Shown here: positions 60,113 through 64,000 of the stretch, piece after piece
How positions within the stretch are numbered: the stretch's first letter is position 1
Layout: each line of letters opens with the position of its first letter
Assembly: GCF_000377705.1 (NCBI RefSeq)
Contig: NZ_KB898631.1
Span: forward strand, 1-64,000
Length of the DNA: 64,000 nt
Reading direction: 5' to 3'
DNA from: Salsuginibacillus kocurii DSM 18087
GTDB taxonomy: Bacteria > Bacillota > Bacilli > Bacillales > Marinococcaceae
The notes under the pieces: model-generated
What the model saw: only the letters and a program-made list of their open reading frames with translations
Told to the model about the DNA's origin: nothing
The model's database searches: none
Made by a program: the position numbers and the translations under genes

Positions 60113-61093
60113 TTAGATAACAAAAGTTGGCTTGCTCTTTTTAAGCACCGGCTCCTGCTGAGAGACGGCAGCTGTCTGGTCTAAATTTAAAAAGGAAGAC
60201 GCTTCTTCAAACCAGCTGTCTGGAGCAGCATGGCCCCAAAATGTTTGGCGTTTCGGGTCATTTAAATCCCAGCGAATTGGTTCAAAATCTGGATCACTCG
60301 TCAGGTAATCACCGTTGTACAGTTCAATTCGGTGGCCATCTGGATCACGCAAATATAGGAAAAAAGCATTTGATAATCCATGGCGTCCCGGCCCACGTTC
60401 AATATTCGGTCCGTATTCCAGTGCTGCCAGTGTGTCGCAAGCATCAATTAAACTCATCGGATCTTTCAGCCAAAATCCAATATGATGTAAGCGCGGTCCT
60501 TGACCGTTCATAAAGGCAACATCATGAACACTCGGTTTACGGTGAAGCCAGGAAGCCCAGATACGTTCTTCCTCGTTGGCCGTGTATTCTGAACAAGCAA
60601 AGCCAAGCTCTTGAATATAAAACTCATGCGCCTTCTCGACATCTGGCACCATGCAGTTGAAATGATCGATTCGCTGCACTTTTGCTCCTTTATAAAGCTC
60701 GTAACGTTGGAGCATGCGCTCAACGACTTCCATCTCAGCGTAAAATTCGACTGTAAGTCCGGATGGATCAGACACTCTGAGCGTTCGCCCCAGCGCATAC
60801 TCTTCCCCTGCTTCTTTCCACAGAATGTCACAATCTTTTGTTTGAAAGAATTTAGCGAGGTTATCAAGCTGTTCATCTTTTTGAACTTTATAACTGATCA
60901 CTTCCACTGCAGGATTGTCCTGTTCCCGCAAACAAATGCTATGATGATTGTGTTCTTCTAAACCACGTAAATAGATGTTTCTCTCACTTCTTTCGGTTTC
61001 AATAAACCCGAGAGCTTCATAGAATGATAAGGAACGGTCCAAGTCTTTTACGTGAAGCACAACACGTCCTGCGCGAATAATATCGAAATTCAT
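60113..61093 (-). CDS. hpaD: 3,4-dihydroxyphenylacetate 2,3-dioxygenase, type I extradiol
   Basis: A 326-residue two-domain VOC ring-cleavage enzyme. The C-terminal active domain supplies the 2-His-1-carboxylate triad: His in RIDHFNCMVPD, His in RLHHIGFWLKD and Glu in HRIELYNGDYL. It opens homoprotocatechuate to 5-carboxymethyl-2-hydroxymuconate semialdehyde. Similarity to Brevibacterium and Bacillus homoprotocatechuate dioxygenases, and its place between hpaB and hpaC, support the assignment. The ATG at 61093 has AAAGGGGGGG upstream; an earlier in-frame start lacks it. Confidence 0.93.
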   Translation of the reverse strand: MNFDIIRAGRVVLHVKDLDRSLSFYEALGFIETERSERNIYLRGLEEHNHHSICLREQDNPAVEVISYKVQKDEQLDNLAKFFQTKDCDILWKEAGEEYALGRTLRVSDPSGLTVEFYAEMEVVERMLQRYELYKGAKVQRIDHFNCMVPDVEKAHEFYIQELGFACSEYTANEEERIWASWLHRKPSVHDVAFMNGQGPRLHHIGFWLKDPMSLIDACDTLAALEYGPNIERGPGRHGLSNAFFLYLRDPDGHRIELYNGDYLTSDPDFEPIRWDLNDPKRQTFWGHAAPDSWFEEASSFLNLDQTAAVSQQEPVLKKSKPTFVI

Positions 61094-61112
61094 GTATTCC
61101 CCCCCTTTATAA

Positions 61113-62585
61113 TTAAACCCCCGCAAAGTTTTTGTTCTTTTTCGTTTCTGCTAAGAAGTCGTCGACGTATTGTTTATATTGATCTTTCTCAAATGAGTCG
61201 AAGTAACTCATCCCCATCTTGATTGGGTCGCCAAAGAAGTAATATTCATAATGGGTTTGACGATTGCCGAAGGCGCTCATGGTCATATCCCAGGCCAAGC
61301 GGAATAAATGGACACGCTCATAGCCTTCCAAGTTTTTCGCCTGCAGGCCGCGATTTAAGATCGGCCCAATCTCCTCATGGTCAAAATCAGCTTCTGTTGG
61401 AATACCCATCAAACCTGACGCACCAAGAATACGAATGATTTCAGTCATGCGTGGATAAATTCGAGGGTACCAGTTCCTCGCAGCATTCAACGCTTCAAAG
61501 TCAGGTGTAATGGTCCCCCACTTATCAAGCTTGGCGTTTTGTTCAGCACGGAAAAGATGAGATTTCATCGTTTCTAGGTTGAGCATAATCTCTGTTCCTT
61601 TGTCCTGAACGTGCTGGAATTTGTCTATTCCTATGGAATCCATCAATTTAAGGACCGTTCCAAGAATAAACTCAGTCTTAACCACGTTTTTCGCGATCAC
61701 CTGGTGCGACATATGCTTAACCGCATTTGTCTCTAAAAAGGTGCGGTTACAGATAGAGGAGTTTCCACAAACGAATACTTTCTCCCAAGGGACAAACACG
61801 TTGTCAAAATGAACAATCGCGTCGCCTTCTTCAAAACGGCTGCTTAGGGGATGATCCCAGGTCGATTTATTCTGATCGAACGATTCACGGCTGAGGAATT
61901 TCAACCCTGGTGTATTATTTGGTACTACAAAAGCTAAGGAATACGGATCATCAGACTCTCCAGCTGGTTTAACTGTCGATGGGAAGACAAGGATTTCATC
62001 CGTAATTCCGCCTTGAGTTGCCAGCAGGCGCACACCATCCACGATAATACCGTCTTTCTGCTTTTCTTTTAAGTGCAGCGCTACGTTGGCATCTTTTTGT
62101 TCACTTTGAGCTTTCGCCCGGTTCACTTGTGGATGAATGAGCGTATGCGTCAAGCTGATATCATTTTCTCGAGCGTACTCGTAATAATTTCTTGCATTCT
62201 CCGCAAACATTGGATCATCTTCTGCAAAAAGATCGTTTGCCACGCCCATGGCCATAACTTCAGCATTCAAATAATCCGGGGAGCGCCCCATCATTCCGCC
62301 AGAGATGCGAGCCCATTCCTGAATGGCTTCACGGCGGGCCACAAGATCTTCAAGTGTTTTAGGCTGCTTGAACGTCATTCCCACTTGTTCGTTGGTTGTC
62401 GGCGATTGATAAAGCATTTTTGATGGCTTATCAAATTGTCTGTCGTATAACGCAGCCATCGAATCAATGACATTTTTAAACGCAGGGTGTTCAGTTGGGT
62501 CATCTACTCGTTCTCCGTGAATATACACATTGTTACCCGCTTCTTTTAGTCGGCGTTTATACTCTGCTCCTGTTTTTGCTGGCAT
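61113..62585 (-). CDS. hpaB: 4-hydroxyphenylacetate 3-monooxygenase oxygenase component
   Basis: A 490-residue FADH2-dependent hydroxylase of the HpaB family, which converts 4-hydroxyphenylacetate to homoprotocatechuate. Recognisable parts are PAKTGAEYKRRLKEAGNNVY, YQSPTTNEQVGMTF, ISGGMMGRSPDYLNAEVMAM, TLIHPQVNRAKAQSE, VRLLATQGGITDEILVFPS, FDNVFVPWEKVFVCG and FGNRQTHYEYYFFGDPIKMG. AGGAGGT precedes the ATG. The length fits the oxygenase component, and the reductase partner lies two genes downstream. Confidence 0.96.
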   Translation of the reverse strand: MPAKTGAEYKRRLKEAGNNVYIHGERVDDPTEHPAFKNVIDSMAALYDRQFDKPSKMLYQSPTTNEQVGMTFKQPKTLEDLVARREAIQEWARISGGMMGRSPDYLNAEVMAMGVANDLFAEDDPMFAENARNYYEYARENDISLTHTLIHPQVNRAKAQSEQKDANVALHLKEKQKDGIIVDGVRLLATQGGITDEILVFPSTVKPAGESDDPYSLAFVVPNNTPGLKFLSRESFDQNKSTWDHPLSSRFEEGDAIVHFDNVFVPWEKVFVCGNSSICNRTFLETNAVKHMSHQVIAKNVVKTEFILGTVLKLMDSIGIDKFQHVQDKGTEIMLNLETMKSHLFRAEQNAKLDKWGTITPDFEALNAARNWYPRIYPRMTEIIRILGASGLMGIPTEADFDHEEIGPILNRGLQAKNLEGYERVHLFRLAWDMTMSAFGNRQTHYEYYFFGDPIKMGMSYFDSFEKDQYKQYVDDFLAETKKNKNFAGV

Positions 62586-62606
62586 TTGACTTTCTACCTC
62601 CTACTT

Positions 62607-64000
62607 TTATTTTCCAAATTGAGGGATATAATGATCCTCCAACGCGACATGAACCACTTGTGCCTCTGTATAAAATTCAAAGGCATAATGACCACCTTCA
62701 CGGCCGATACCGCTGTGCTTTGCACCTCCAAATGGAATGCGCAGATCTCGCACATTTTGGGAATTTACCCAGAGCATACCTGAATCGATCTTTTGTGCAA
62801 CGCGGTGTCCACGCTTGATATTATCCGTCCAAACATATCCTGCCAGGCCGTATCGTACGCCGTTGGCTTTTTGAATCACTTCCTCTTCCTCTTTAAACGT
62901 CATCACTGCAAGGACTGGCCCGAATATTTCTTCTTGAACGACACGCATCTCTTGCTCTGCGTTGAGAATCAACGTTGGAGCGACAAAGTTTCCGCTCTCT
63001 ACATCTGCTGGAATTTGTCCGCTGTACAGCTCTGCCCCTTCATCTTTGGCAAGCTCAAGATAAGAGCGGACATTTTCATAATGGTTTTTATGGATGAGCG
63101 GCCCAATTTGTGTCGTTTCATCCATTGGATCGCCAACACGAATATTGGATACCCGCTCTTTTAACCGGTTGATAAATTCTTCTTGAATCGATTCATGCAC
63201 ATACAGGCGTGAATTGGCAGTGCACCTTTCGCCATTGAAAGAGAAAATACCCCAAACACAAGCATCCAGCGCCCGTTCAAAATCGGCATCGTCAAATACG
63301 ATAATTGGAGACTTCCCACCAAGTTCCATGGAGAACTGCTTTAATGAGTCAGCTCCATTCTTCATGATTTCTACGCCTGTAGTTGTTTCGCCCGTAAAGG
63401 AAATGAGCTCTACATCCTCATGGGCGACAAGAGCTGCTCCAGCCTCTTCGCCGTAGCCGTGAACAATGTTGAAGACGCCATCAGGCAGGCCGACTTTGTC
63501 AATAATTTCCGCCAGGCGATTTGCAGTTAAAGGAGACCATTCAGCTGGTTTAAGAATAACGGTGTTTCCTGTGGCAAGAGCCGGGGCAATTTTCCATGTC
63601 TCTAACATAAACGGTGCATTCCAAGGAGTAATTAAACCTGCAATTCCTACCGGTTTATAAATCGTATAGTTAATGAACTGGTCATCAACCTGGTATGCTT
63701 CCCCTACGAGTCGGCTTTTCACCATTTCTGCATAGAAACGGAAGTTCTGGGCCGCTCTTGCTACCATTTTTTTTGTTTGAGCTAAAGGAAGACCGGTGTC
63801 GAAAGATTCTAATGGTGCAATTTCGTCTATGTGCTCATCAATAACGTCAGCAATTTTATAAATATATTTCATTCGTTCTTCGATTTTCATTGTGCCCCAT
63901 TCACCTTTGAAGGCTGAGCGTGCGGCCATTACCGCTTGGTCGATATCTTCTTTTCCGCCTGCAGCTACTTCATTTATCTTTTCATTAGTAAATGGGCTGA
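62607..64000 (-). CDS. hpaE: 5-carboxymethyl-2-hydroxymuconate-6-semialdehyde dehydrogenase (5' end beyond window)
   Basis: An NAD-dependent aldehyde dehydrogenase, open to the right edge: the frame continues past the window, so the N-terminal ~20-25 residues are missing. Catalytic Cys in SFNGERCTANSRLY, catalytic Glu in FSMELGGKSPIIV, cofactor loop SFTGETTTGVEIM and WNAPFML. The ALDH8/HpaE-like sequence and its position directly upstream of hpaB (21 bp gap) indicate the third step of 4-hydroxyphenylacetate breakdown. It is the most upstream gene seen; the promoter and remaining pathway genes lie outside. Confidence 0.92.
   Translation of the reverse strand, partial: SPFTNEKINEVAAGGKEDIDQAVMAARSAFKGEWGTMKIEERMKYIYKIADVIDEHIDEIAPLESFDTGLPLAQTKKMVARAAQNFRFYAEMVKSRLVGEAYQVDDQFINYTIYKPVGIAGLITPWNAPFMLETWKIAPALATGNTVILKPAEWSPLTANRLAEIIDKVGLPDGVFNIVHGYGEEAGAALVAHEDVELISFTGETTTGVEIMKNGADSLKQFSMELGGKSPIIVFDDADFERALDACVWGIFSFNGERCTANSRLYVHESIQEEFINRLKERVSNIRVGDPMDETTQIGPLIHKNHYENVRSYLELAKDEGAELYSGQIPADVESGNFVAPTLILNAEQEMRVVQEEIFGPVLAVMTFKEEEEVIQKANGVRYGLAGYVWTDNIKRGHRVAQKIDSGMLWVNSQNVRDLRIPFGGAKHSGIGREGGHYAFEFYTEAQVVHVALEDHYIPQFGK

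Overview
The window looks like the chromosome of a moderately halophilic or alkaliphilic Bacillaceae bacterium. The reasons are a Bacillus-type 16S rRNA 5' end preceded by a Bacillaceae-1 RNA motif, many B. subtilis-like proteins (YjgC/YjgD, YqiG-, YfmS- and RsbR-like), strong AGGAGG ribosome binding sites with some GTG/TTG starts, a TPP riboswitch on thiC, near-perfect CcpA (cre) sites, an ectoine hydroxylase and an NhaC antiporter. No phage, integrase or CRISPR array is visible. Mobile-type DNA is limited to short intergenic repeats and one MITE-like element.

Layout. 1-0.7 kb: 5' end of a leftward rRNA operon with at least three tandem promoters. 0.9-10 kb: assorted metabolic genes (peroxide reductase ohr, CDP-alcohol phosphotransferase, oligo-1,6-glucosidase, an old-yellow-enzyme gene broken by an in-frame TAA, methyltransferase plus VOC pair, LysR regulator, aldo/keto reductase). 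10-25 kb: a formate/molybdenum island holding two molybdopterin oxidoreductases (fdhF with its DUF1641 partner, and a YdeP-type enzyme), an oxalate/formate-type MFS carrier, fdhD, and the cofactor genes moaD, moaE, mobB, moeA, moaA, mobA and moaC. 25-31 kb: an RsbR-like GAF-STAS protein, an msrA gene whose catalytic cysteine codon is UGA, a tandem DUF2294 protein, a repeat-rich intergenic stretch, ectD, and a YeeE/YedE-like membrane protein lacking the family cysteines. 31-38 kb: a probable tartrate/dicarboxylate module (TarD-like dehydratase, DASS transporter, CitST-like two-component system). 38-45 kb: thiC with riboswitch, an SDR remnant, a soluble chemoreceptor, an SDR, a padR/permease pair and a phosphotransferase remnant. 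45-54.5 kb, + strand: hisC-like aminotransferase, nhaC, GNAT, a four-gene 2-oxoacid dehydrogenase complex with a degenerate E2 active site, and an esterase. 54.7-64 kb, - strand: a 4-hydroxyphenylacetate catabolic operon (hpaE, hpaB, hpaD, hpaC-like reductase, a truncated-function RibF, a DapA-like aldolase) followed by a TRAP transporter (dctP, dctQ, dctM).

How genes work together. The 10-25 kb genes can make molybdopterin cofactor, sulfurate it (FdhD), insert it into two formate-dehydrogenase-like enzymes and move formate or oxalate. In the right-hand operon, HpaB with a flavin reductase hydroxylates 4-hydroxyphenylacetate, HpaD opens the ring and HpaE oxidises the semialdehyde; the DapA-like protein probably acts as the lower-pathway aldolase, the RibF-like protein probably supplies FAD, and the TRAP system probably imports a carboxylate.

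The points most worth a second look are the UGA at the MsrA catalytic position with a hairpin right behind it, four copies of a structured ~95-bp intergenic repeat all in one orientation, the E2 lacking its catalytic His and Asp, the cysteine-less YeeE homologue, and the FAD synthetase without a recognisable kinase motif inside an aromatic operon.
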